In this document: positions 28,337 through 36,233 of the stretch, piece after piece
How the letters are laid out: each line of letters opens with the position of its first letter
How positions within the stretch are numbered: the first letter of the stretch is position 1
Assembly: GCA_039968605.1 (NCBI GenBank)
Contig: JBDVPM010000008.1
Span: 372,001-436,000 of the forward strand
DNA: 64,000 nucleotides
Source: Alteripontixanthobacter sp.
GTDB taxonomy: Bacteria > Pseudomonadota > Alphaproteobacteria > Sphingomonadales > Sphingomonadaceae
Reading direction: 5' to 3'
Translations under genes and position numbers: made by a program
The notes under the pieces: model-generated
What the model was told of the DNA's origin: nothing
The model's database searches: none
What the model saw: only the letters and a program-made list of their open reading frames with translations

Positions 28337-29107
28337 GTGGCGCTGACACCGAGCAAACAGACCCCCGAAGAAAAGAAAACGCGCGAGGAGGAAGTCCTGC
28401 TGCGCGAAGTGGATGACGCTGTTCGGCAGGACGAGTTCGGCGCTTTTGCCGATCGTTACGGCAAGCTGCTGATTGCGGTGCTGGTGCTCGGCCTGCTGGC
28501 CTTTGGCGGCTATCTGTGGTGGTCCGGCCAGCAAGAGGCGGAACGTGAGCGCCAGTCGGAGGCCATTGTGAGCGCGCTCGACAATGTCGAGGCGGGCAAT
28601 CTGGATACAGCTTCGGCCAAGCTCGACCCCGTAATTGCGGAAGGCGGAGCAGGGGCTAGTGCCCTGGCGCGCATGATGAAGGCCGGGCTTGCGCTGGAAA
28701 ATGGCGATACGGACGAAGCCGCCGAGCTGTTTCAGGCGCTGGCCGACGATGGCGATGCGCCGCAGGCTTTGCGCGACCTGGCGCGTATCCGAGCAGTGTC
28801 GGTGCGGTACGACCGGATGAAGCCTGCCGATGTGATCGCGGAATTGCGGCCATTGGCTGTGCCGGGCAATGAATTTTTCGGCAGCGCCGGCGAACTGGTG
28901 GCGATGGCCTATCTGGAACAGGGTAAGCGCGAAGAAGCCGGCGCGCTGTTTGCGCAGATCGCGAAAGACGAAAACACACCCATAAGCCTCCAGGCGCGCA
29001 CGCGTCAGATGGCGGGCTTGCTCGGTGTCGATGCCATCGAAGACGTCGATGAGCTGCTGGAGGAACAGCGGGTCGAAGCCGCGCCTACAGGCCAGTCGGC
29101 GCAGTAG
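28337..29107 (+). CDS. TPR membrane protein (YfgM/TPR_21-like)
   Basis: A 256-residue single-pass protein with an N-terminal cytoplasmic segment, a transmembrane helix at about 43-62 (YGKLLIAVLVLGLLAFGGYLWW split over 41-62), and a periplasmic domain of TPR-like helices (ALARMMKAGLALENGDTDEAAELFQAL). This arrangement matches YfgM, an ancillary subunit linked to the Sec translocon and periplasmic chaperones. The GTG start at 28337 follows GAGAAGGG. bamB lies directly downstream, the usual pairing. Confidence 0.85.
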   Translation: MALTPSKQTPEEKKTREEEVLLREVDDAVRQDEFGAFADRYGKLLIAVLVLGLLAFGGYLWWSGQQEAERERQSEAIVSALDNVEAGNLDTASAKLDPVIAEGGAGASALARMMKAGLALENGDTDEAAELFQALADDGDAPQALRDLARIRAVSVRYDRMKPADVIAELRPLAVPGNEFFGSAGELVAMAYLEQGKREEAGALFAQIAKDENTPISLQARTRQMAGLLGVDAIEDVDELLEEQRVEAAPTGQSAQ

Positions 29108-29161
29108 AATAATCCATCTTCCGGGCAACACGACCGGCGGACAGACCATGACGGAAACACG

Positions 29162-30514
29162 ATGATGCAACCGATCACTTCCAATCTCGCCCGGACTGCC
29201 CTTGCATTGGCGGCAGCAACGCTATTGGGCGGCTGTGCCGGCGGCTTGTTCGGCGGCGGGAATGATGACGATATTACGCCGACAATCGGCAAACGTTCGC
29301 CGGTGCTGTCGCAGATCGAGAGCGGCGCGGAAGTCGATCCGTCGCTGGCCAGCGTTTCGGTGGTCCTGCCGCCCGCGCAAGACAATGGCGAATGGGCGCA
29401 GGCTGGCGGCACGGCCAGCAATGCGAGCGGCCATCTGGCGCTGTCCGCCAATCCTTCGGCGGCCTGGTCTGCCGGCATCACCGGTTCGTCCAACCGCCGC
29501 CGCCTGGCCGATGCGCCGGTGGTCGGCGCGGGCAAGCTGTTCGTGGTCGATACGGACGGCACGGTGCACGCCTTCGATGCGCAAAGCGGCGGGCGGCTGT
29601 GGTCGCATGATATGAAGATCGAAGGGCGGTTGAGAGATTCCGCATTTGGCGGCGGGGTCAGCTATGGCTCGGGCCGGGTCTATGCGACCAATGGCGTGGG
29701 TGAAGTGTTGGCGCTGGACGCTAATACGGGCTCGCAAATCTGGAAGGTCAAACCGGCTGGTCCGTTGCGCGGTGCGCCGACTCTGGCTTTCAATTCGCTT
29801 TATGTCATGACGCAGGACAACCAGATCCTGGCATTGGATACTGCCGACGGGTCACAGCAATGGTCGGAATCGGGCTCCACCACCCAGGCAGGCGTGTTCG
29901 GCGTGGCTGCACCGGCAGCCGGGCAGGGGACGGTCATCGCAGGCTACAGCTCTGGCGAGTTGGCGGCCTATCGCTATGAAAACGGGCGACTTCTGTGGTC
30001 GGACGCGCTGGCACGCACGTCGATTTCGACCGAGGTCGGATCGCTGACCGATATCGATGCCGATCCGATCATCGAATCCGGCCGCGTCTATGCGCTGGGC
30101 CAGGGCGGGCGCATGGCCACTTACGAATTGGTGACCGGCCAGCGCGTATGGGAATTGAACCTGGCCGGTATCTCAACCCCGGCGATTGCCGGTGAGTGGA
30201 TTTTCACCCTGACCGACGATGCGCGCCTGCTCGCCATTGCGCGCTCGACCGGCAAGGTGCGCTGGATCACGAAGTTGGGCCAGTATCGCAATGAAAAGAA
30301 GAAAAAGGACCCGGTCTTCTGGACCGGTCCGGTGCTGGCGGGGGGCAATCTGTATGTCGCCAGCAGCGAAGGACAGGTTACCCGCGTGGATGCCGCGACC
30401 GGCACCGCCACGCCGTTTACCGATCTTGGCGAGCCGGTCAGCCTTCCGCCGATCGTGGCGAACAACATGCTGTATATTCTGGACGACAGCGGACGGATCA
30501 GCGCCTTCCGCTAA
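29162..30514 (+). CDS. bamB: Outer membrane assembly lipoprotein BamB
   Basis: A 450-residue lipoprotein with lipobox LGGC (Cys25) and an eight-bladed PQQ-type beta-propeller. Repeated blades are visible as GTVHAFDAQSGGRLWSHD, GEVLALDANTGSQIWKV, NQILALDTADGSQQW and GQVTRVDAATGTATPF. BamB is a scaffold in the Bam complex that inserts outer membrane proteins, which would include the adhesin anchor encoded in this window. In many proteobacteria der follows; here an ICMT-like gene does. Confidence 0.92.
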   Translation: MMQPITSNLARTALALAAATLLGGCAGGLFGGGNDDDITPTIGKRSPVLSQIESGAEVDPSLASVSVVLPPAQDNGEWAQAGGTASNASGHLALSANPSAAWSAGITGSSNRRRLADAPVVGAGKLFVVDTDGTVHAFDAQSGGRLWSHDMKIEGRLRDSAFGGGVSYGSGRVYATNGVGEVLALDANTGSQIWKVKPAGPLRGAPTLAFNSLYVMTQDNQILALDTADGSQQWSESGSTTQAGVFGVAAPAAGQGTVIAGYSSGELAAYRYENGRLLWSDALARTSISTEVGSLTDIDADPIIESGRVYALGQGGRMATYELVTGQRVWELNLAGISTPAIAGEWIFTLTDDARLLAIARSTGKVRWITKLGQYRNEKKKKDPVFWTGPVLAGGNLYVASSEGQVTRVDAATGTATPFTDLGEPVSLPPIVANNMLYILDDSGRISAFR

Positions 30515-30578
30515 ATGGTGCGGGGGAAAGGGCCGGGCCTTACCTGGCTTTTAACCCTTTCACGCTATCCGCGTGTTC

Positions 30579-31934
30579 ATGATGAGCGCGCGCACCGTTC
30601 CTGCCGGAAAAATGCCGGCCAGCGATGTTTCGACCGGCGTAGGACTGGCCGGGCTGCTGGGCCTGTTGGCCTGGATCGTGATCGCGCGCAATTGGCCGGA
30701 AATCGGCGCGCTGCTCGATCTTGATGGGCCGCGCGCGAAACTCTCCGGACCTTTCGCTGCGCTGACCTGTATGGCGGCCACCGCCTTGCCGATGATCGCC
30801 TGGTCGATATTCGTAGACAAGGTCCATCGTCGCGCCTCGACGGGCATTGACTGGACCAGGCCGCGCCCGCTCAGCGCGATTATCGAAGTCAGTATCGTGA
30901 AAATCGCCGGGCTGTGGGCGACCTGGGTTATTCTGGCGGGGCTGTACATGCTCGGCCGCTGGTACTGGAGCGGACAATATCTGTTCGCGATGGAAGTGCT
31001 CGGCATGGCCATCGTTCCGATGGTGGTGCTTTCCGTGCCCTATGTGCTGTGGCTGGACCGGGTAATGGTCGAGCCGCGCGACGGTGCCTGGCATTTCGGT
31101 GCCATGCTGGTCGGACGCGAAGCGTGGGACGCTGATCAGGTAAAGAAGCACTGGCGCGCATGGATCATCAAAGGGTTTTTCGGAGCCTTCATGATTTCGA
31201 TCCTGCCCGGCGGATTTGCCTACATCGTCAATATGAATTTCAGTGAGATCGCGGGCAATCCGGTCGGACTGTCGCTGTTCCTGATCCAGTTGCTGTTCGT
31301 GGTCGATGTGCAGATCGGCACGGTGGGCTATCTGGTCACCATGCGTCCGCTCGACGCCCATATCCGCAGCGGCAATCCGTTGCTGGCGGGGTGGGTGGCT
31401 GCGCTGATCTGCTATCCGCCGATGGTCTTCGCCTTCATGGGCAAAGGCGGAATGATCGAGTATGAAATCGGCACGGCAGGCTGGGCGCATTGGCTGGCCG
31501 ATTTCGATGGGCTGTTATGGCTGTGGGGCGGCTGGCTGGTGTTCCTTACGGCAGTCTATGCATGGGCCACGGTGGCCTTCGGCATTCGCTTCTCGAATCT
31601 GACCTATCGCGGCGTACTGACTCACGGACCCTATCGCTACACCCGCCATCCAGCCTATCTCAGCAAGAATTTGTTCTGGTGGTTCAGTGTTATGCCGTTC
31701 CTTGTTACCAGCGGTTCGAGCACCGATGTAATCCGCAACACGCTGTTCCTGGCAGTGGTCAGCGGCATATATTACTGGCGGGCGCGAACCGAAGAAGCCC
31801 ACCTACTGGCCGGGGATCCGAAATATCGCGAGTATTACGATTGGATGGAGAGTAACGGCGTGATTACCAGCCGCCTCTCCTCCCTCCGCCGCGCGCTGCG
31901 CCCGCGCAGCCCGCAGGTACAACCGGCGGAATAG
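30579..31934 (+). CDS. ICMT/NnrU-like integral membrane methyltransferase family protein
   Basis: A 451-residue polytopic membrane protein with about ten hydrophobic segments. Near the C-terminus it has the signature GPYRYTRHPAYLSKN followed by EEAHLLAGDPKYREYYDWM, the SAM-binding pattern of the isoprenylcysteine carboxyl methyltransferase/phospholipid methyltransferase superfamily. The enzyme core is at the C-terminus; the N-terminal half is an added membrane domain I cannot name. The start is uncertain between the ATGs at 30579 and 30582 and a GTG at 30573. Confidence 0.78.
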   Translation: MMSARTVPAGKMPASDVSTGVGLAGLLGLLAWIVIARNWPEIGALLDLDGPRAKLSGPFAALTCMAATALPMIAWSIFVDKVHRRASTGIDWTRPRPLSAIIEVSIVKIAGLWATWVILAGLYMLGRWYWSGQYLFAMEVLGMAIVPMVVLSVPYVLWLDRVMVEPRDGAWHFGAMLVGREAWDADQVKKHWRAWIIKGFFGAFMISILPGGFAYIVNMNFSEIAGNPVGLSLFLIQLLFVVDVQIGTVGYLVTMRPLDAHIRSGNPLLAGWVAALICYPPMVFAFMGKGGMIEYEIGTAGWAHWLADFDGLLWLWGGWLVFLTAVYAWATVAFGIRFSNLTYRGVLTHGPYRYTRHPAYLSKNLFWWFSVMPFLVTSGSSTDVIRNTLFLAVVSGIYYWRARTEEAHLLAGDPKYREYYDWMESNGVITSRLSSLRRALRPRSPQVQPAE

Positions 31935-31940
31935 CTTCCA

Positions 31941-32552
31941 TCACGCCTGCTTGCGGGCGAACCAGGGCTGATCCGTCTGCTCGATCGCCAGACTGTCAGG
32001 CCAAGACCTGCACAATGCGTGCGCATCATCCGGCGTGCCTTCGGTCCAACGGGTATAGTCCCCGGGTGCCAAGATTACCGGCATTCGCGAATGGATTGCG
32101 GCGGCATCTCCTCCGGCTTCGGTCATGACCATCGCGTAGCTTTCGCCCCATTCATCGCTCTGCCGCCATACGCCCGCCACGGCGAACAATTCGCTATCGG
32201 GCAGGCTCAACCAGCTGCGCGTCATGCGGCCTTTAGGCCCCTCTGCTTCGGCCCAGGCCGACAGGGGGATCAGACACCGCCGTTCTTCGAAGGCGTAGCG
32301 CCAGAAAAAGCTGTCGAGCTTGTCGCTGCGCGCGTTATTGACCGGCTTCGGTTTGAGCGCTTGGCCCTGCTTGCCCTTGCGCTGCAGGGGAAACCCCCAG
32401 ACCATCGATCGCACTGCGCCATCGGCAATCACCAGTCCGGGATAGCCGGGAAAAACCTCTGCCGCGTAATTCGCGCCGCTTGCCTTATCGACCGCGTCGA
32501 ACCACCCGGCGACCTCCTGCGAACCCGACTTCAAGCGGTAAAGGTTGCACAT
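31941..32552 (-). CDS. SRAP/YedK-HMCES family protein
   Basis: A 203-residue SOS-response-associated peptidase family protein. Cys2 (MCNLY), the residue that crosslinks to abasic DNA and acts in self-processing, is present. NNARSD and IHSRMPVILAP provide the conserved Asn, Arg and His. The family shields abasic sites in single-stranded DNA. The start is MCN rather than the commoner MCG, but the key Cys is kept. It lies just downstream of gshA on the same strand. Confidence 0.88.
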   Translation of the reverse strand: MCNLYRLKSGSQEVAGWFDAVDKASGANYAAEVFPGYPGLVIADGAVRSMVWGFPLQRKGKQGQALKPKPVNNARSDKLDSFFWRYAFEERRCLIPLSAWAEAEGPKGRMTRSWLSLPDSELFAVAGVWRQSDEWGESYAMVMTEAGGDAAAIHSRMPVILAPGDYTRWTEGTPDDAHALCRSWPDSLAIEQTDQPWFARKQA

Positions 32553-32561
32553 CCCGGCGGG

Positions 32562-33932
32562 CTAAAAACTGTATTTATAGACGCGGCTGACGTCGCCATT
32601 CCACGCGCCATGATACATGTCGAGCAGGCGCTGCGCAGGGACTTTGCCGCTCGCCACGATCTCGTCCAGCGTTTCCAGAAAGCCGGTTTCGTTGTCGCCG
32701 CTATCGCTCAGCCGCGCGCGCGCGGTCAGCCCGGCGCGGCAGATCGCCAGCACTTCGCGGGCGAGATCGTGCAGCTTGTGTCCGCCGGGGATCGGGGCCT
32801 CCAGCGCCAGCTTCGGCACGGCGTTGCGCAATGCCTCGCGCTCTTCCATCGTCCAGTGCTTGACCAGATCCCACGCCGCGTCGAGCGCGCTTTCGTCGTA
32901 CATCAGCCCGACCCAGAATGCGGGTAACGCGCAGATCCGGCTCCACGGTCCGCCATCGGCGCCGCGCATTTCCAGGAAGCTTTTCAAGCGCACTTCGGGG
33001 AAGGCGGTGGACAAGTGATCCCACCAATCGCTCATGCGCGGCTTTTCGCCGGGCAGCACGGCTAGCTCGCCCTTCAGGAAATCGCGGAAACTGTGGCCCG
33101 CCGCGTCGATATAATTGCCGTCGCGAAACACGAAATACATCGGCACATCGAGCATGTAATCCGCCCAGCGCTCGTAGCCGAAGCCGTCCTCGAACACGAA
33201 AGGCAGCATGCCGGTGCGATGCGGATCGGTGTCGCTCCAGATATGGCTGCGATAGGACAGGTAGCCGTTGGGCTTGCCTTCGGTGAAGGGCGAATTGGCG
33301 AACAATGCGGTGGCGAGCGGTTGCAGCGCCAGGCCGGTACGGAACTTCTTGGCCATGTCCGCTTCGGACGAATAATCGAGGTTCACCTGGATCGTGCAGG
33401 TACGCAGCATCATGTCGAGGCCGAGATCGCCCACGCGCGGCATGTGGCGCAGCATGATGTCATAGCGGCCCTTGGGCATGATCGGCAGTTCGGCGCGAGT
33501 CTTGTCCGGCCACATCCCCAGGCCCAGGAAACCGACCCCGCATTCATCGCCGACCTGCTTGACCTGCGTCAGATGTCGTCCGGTTTCGTTGCAAGTCTGG
33601 TGCAGATTTTCCAGCGGAGCGCCGGACAGTTCCAGCTGCCCGGCAGGCTCCAGGCTGACGGCACCATCTTCGCCCTTCAGCGCTATGATTTTGCCGCCTT
33701 CTTCGACCGGTTCCCAGCCAAACTGCCGCATACTCAGCAGGATATCGCGAATCCCGCCTTTCTCGTCATAGGAGGGGGCGCGGTGACCATCGATCTTGAA
33801 GACGAGTTTCTCGTGTTCGGTGCCGATGCGCCAATTTGCTTTCGGCTTCTCGCCCCTTTGCATCGGGGCGACAAGCTGGTCGTGACTCTCGATAATCGGA
33901 TCGTCGGCGGCAGAGGCTTCGCGGGTACTCAT
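32562..33932 (-). CDS. gshA: Glutamate-cysteine ligase, plant/alphaproteobacterial type
   Basis: A 456-residue enzyme for the first step of glutathione synthesis. It shows WRIGTEHEKLVF (active-site Glu region), SLEPAGQLELSGAP (ATP/Mg binding) and the LRTCTIQVNLDYSSEADMAKKFR and NGYLSYRSHIWSDTDPHRTGMLPFVFEDGFGYERW segments typical of the plant-type family found in alphaproteobacteria. Length is normal. It is convergent to nothing; rsmE lies 43 bases upstream on the same strand. Confidence 0.95.
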   Translation of the reverse strand: MSTREASAADDPIIESHDQLVAPMQRGEKPKANWRIGTEHEKLVFKIDGHRAPSYDEKGGIRDILLSMRQFGWEPVEEGGKIIALKGEDGAVSLEPAGQLELSGAPLENLHQTCNETGRHLTQVKQVGDECGVGFLGLGMWPDKTRAELPIMPKGRYDIMLRHMPRVGDLGLDMMLRTCTIQVNLDYSSEADMAKKFRTGLALQPLATALFANSPFTEGKPNGYLSYRSHIWSDTDPHRTGMLPFVFEDGFGYERWADYMLDVPMYFVFRDGNYIDAAGHSFRDFLKGELAVLPGEKPRMSDWWDHLSTAFPEVRLKSFLEMRGADGGPWSRICALPAFWVGLMYDESALDAAWDLVKHWTMEEREALRNAVPKLALEAPIPGGHKLHDLAREVLAICRAGLTARARLSDSGDNETGFLETLDEIVASGKVPAQRLLDMYHGAWNGDVSRVYKYSF

Positions 33933-33975
33933 CGCTTCGGCGTTAGGTGGACGATTGGCTTGAGGGAAGGGCTAT

Positions 33976-34737
33976 TTATTCCGGTCCGCTGTTGTGCCAG
34001 TCGCCCATACAGCCCATCCACAGCACCGTTGCTGCAATTGCCGCGGTTTCACCGCGCAGGATCCGGGGACCGAGCGTGATGGCACGGGCCGCTGGATGGG
34101 CCGCGATGGCTTGCCGCTCCGCATCGTCGAAACCGCCCTCCGGCCCGATCAGCAGTGCGGCGGGGCCGGAATGTGCGGTGAAGGCTGCGGCGGCTGGCTC
34201 GCCGCCCAGTTCGTCGGCGAAAAACAGCGCGCGTTCCGGCGGCCAATCGGCGAGCAACGCGGTCAGCCCGACCGGTTCGTGCAGCCGTGGAAGCGCGGTG
34301 CGTGCGCATTGTTCGGCAGCTTCGGTGACGATATTGCGCGCCCGGCTGGAATTGAGCTTGTCGGCCACGCTGCGCCGCGCGACAAACGGGTGGATGGCGC
34401 GAACGCCCAGTTCGGTTGCTTTTTCGAGGACGGTATCGAAGCGGTCTTTCTTGAGCAGCGCGGGGCAAAGCCACAGATCCGGCACCTCCTCGCGCTCGCG
34501 CAACCTTTCCGCAGGTTGCAATGTCAACGACCGCTTGGACACTTCCAGCACGCGGCAAGCCCATTCGCCGGTGATATCGTCGCACACGATTACCGCATCG
34601 CCCGGCTGGGTTCGCATCACCTTGCCGAGGTAATGCGCGGCATTGCCTTCCACTGTAATCGCAGCGCCGGATTCGACCGGCTGCGAGACGAACAGGCGGG
34701 GCGAGCTGCGCGGCGGCCAGGCGGGGGTTGCGGGCAT
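33976..34737 (-). CDS. rsmE: 16S rRNA m3U1498 methyltransferase RsmE
   Basis: A 253-residue SPOUT methyltransferase. The trefoil-knot SAM site is seen as LLIGPEGGFDDAER and TLGPRILRGETAAIAA, and KKDRFDTVLEKATELGV precedes it, as in RsmE. The enzyme methylates U1498 of 16S rRNA. The start at 34737 (MPATPAWPP) is chosen because the frame further upstream runs into the divergent ubiA gene. It is 39 bases from ubiA, and the two probably share a divergent promoter region. Confidence 0.92.
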   Translation of the reverse strand: MPATPAWPPRSSPRLFVSQPVESGAAITVEGNAAHYLGKVMRTQPGDAVIVCDDITGEWACRVLEVSKRSLTLQPAERLREREEVPDLWLCPALLKKDRFDTVLEKATELGVRAIHPFVARRSVADKLNSSRARNIVTEAAEQCARTALPRLHEPVGLTALLADWPPERALFFADELGGEPAAAAFTAHSGPAALLIGPEGGFDDAERQAIAAHPAARAITLGPRILRGETAAIAATVLWMGCMGDWHNSGPE

Positions 34738-34776
34738 GGGCTTTGCACTATGCCGGGCCGCCGCTAGAGCGCAAGC

Positions 34777-35691
34777 GTGAGCGAAAATATCGTCCCCGAC
34801 AGCGAACATCGCGGCCTGGTTGCGCGCCTGCCGCAACCCTGGCGCGATCTGGCCCAGCTGGCGCGGTTCGACCGCCCGATCGGCTGGTGGCTGCTGCTGT
34901 GGCCTTGTGTCTGGGGGATCTGGCTGGCTGGCGCGGGATGGCAATGGGCGTTACTCGGATGGTTCCTGATCGGCAGCATCGCGATGCGCGGGGCCGGCTG
35001 CATATATAACGACATCGTCGATGCCAGGCTGGACAGGCAGGTGGCGCGCACCGCAGCGCGGCCCGTCGCGAGCGGGCGGGTAAGCAAACGCACAGCCTGG
35101 GTATGGTTGCTGGTGTTATGTGCCACCGGGCTGGTGGTGCTGCTGCAATTACCGCTGCCTGCCCAGCTGGTGGCGCTGGCCAGCCTGTTGCTGGTCGCCG
35201 CCTATCCGTACATGAAGCGCATCACCTGGTGGCCGCAGGCTTGGCTGGGGCTGGTGTTCAGCTGGGGGGCGCTGGTGGGATGGACCGCGCTGCGCCCGGG
35301 GGACTGGACCGCACATTGGGACGTAATTGCCGCCCTATATGCGGGAACGGCGCTGTGGGTCATCGGCTACGACACGATCTACGCACTGCAGGACCGGGAG
35401 GACGACGCGCTGGTCGGCGTCCGCTCCAGCGCGCTGCGATTGGGCGGCAAAGTGCGCGGCGGGGTGGCGCTGTTCTATGCCGGGGCGCTGGCGCTTTGGG
35501 CGCTCAGCATGTGGTTGCTGCGCGATGACTGGCTGGCGCTGCTCGCCTTGATCCCGGCGGCGATCCATCTCGGCTGGCAAGTGGTGACGCTGGACCCGGA
35601 CGATCCGGACAATCCGCTGAGGCGCTTTCGTTCCAACCGGTTCGCCGGGGCGCTGGTCGCCGCCGCCTGTTTCGTGGTGGGTAACGCCTAG
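34777..35691 (+). CDS. ubiA: 4-hydroxybenzoate polyprenyltransferase
   Basis: A 304-residue integral membrane prenyltransferase of ubiquinone synthesis. Both aspartate-rich motifs are present: NDIVDARLDRQVART and YDTIYALQDREDD, which bind the Mg-polyprenyl diphosphate. RFDRPIGWWLLLWPCVWGIW is the usual N-terminus. It has about eight to nine transmembrane segments. The start is a GTG at 34777. Confidence 0.95.
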   Translation: MSENIVPDSEHRGLVARLPQPWRDLAQLARFDRPIGWWLLLWPCVWGIWLAGAGWQWALLGWFLIGSIAMRGAGCIYNDIVDARLDRQVARTAARPVASGRVSKRTAWVWLLVLCATGLVVLLQLPLPAQLVALASLLLVAAYPYMKRITWWPQAWLGLVFSWGALVGWTALRPGDWTAHWDVIAALYAGTALWVIGYDTIYALQDREDDALVGVRSSALRLGGKVRGGVALFYAGALALWALSMWLLRDDWLALLALIPAAIHLGWQVVTLDPDDPDNPLRRFRSNRFAGALVAAACFVVGNA

Positions 35692-35702
35692 GCGCTGGAA
35701 CG

Positions 35703-36233
35703 CTAGCCTTCCGGCCCCAGCTCCACATCCAGATCGCGCGGACGTTTGAAATCGGTCAGCGTGCCGCAATCGGGTGCAAGCTGCGACCAGTCGTCGATAT
35801 CGAGGGTGAACAAGGCGAAGGTAGCCGTAGGATATTTCAGCGCGGCTTCTTCAAAAAGCGCATCCTCGCGCTCGGGCGGGATGAGGTCGAAAACCAGTTG
35901 CTGCAGGCCCGGATTATGGGCGGAAATCAGTACCGCATCGGTGTCGCCGCCATGATCGCGCAGCGTTTCCATCAACGTCTCGGAACTGGCGAGGTAAAGG
36001 CGATCATCCCATTTGGGCTGCATGTCCGGCAATGCCGCCTCCAGAGTGCGCTTCACTCGTTCCGCCGGGCTGGCGAGAAGCAGATCGAACGTAGGCGCGT
36101 TGTCGCGAATATAGCGACCCATCAGCCGCGCCCCCTTGCGGCCGCGTTCGTTCAGCCCGCGGTCGAAATCGCGTTTGCCCACATCGTCCCAATCGGATTT
36201 CGCATGGCGCAGCAGGCCCAGTGTCTTGGTCAT
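35703..36233 (-). CDS. SixA-like histidine phosphatase
   Basis: A 176-residue histidine phosphatase with the catalytic LLRHAKS at the N-terminus (R9, H10), LASPAERVKRTLE, and a second histidine in SAHNPGLQQL. It is close to SixA, which dephosphorylates histidine phosphotransfer proteins, but the target here is unknown. The ATG overlaps the stop of the upstream helicase gene (ATGA), so the two are coupled. Confidence 0.85.
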   Translation of the reverse strand: MTKTLGLLRHAKSDWDDVGKRDFDRGLNERGRKGARLMGRYIRDNAPTFDLLLASPAERVKRTLEAALPDMQPKWDDRLYLASSETLMETLRDHGGDTDAVLISAHNPGLQQLVFDLIPPEREDALFEEAALKYPTATFALFTLDIDDWSQLAPDCGTLTDFKRPRDLDVELGPEG

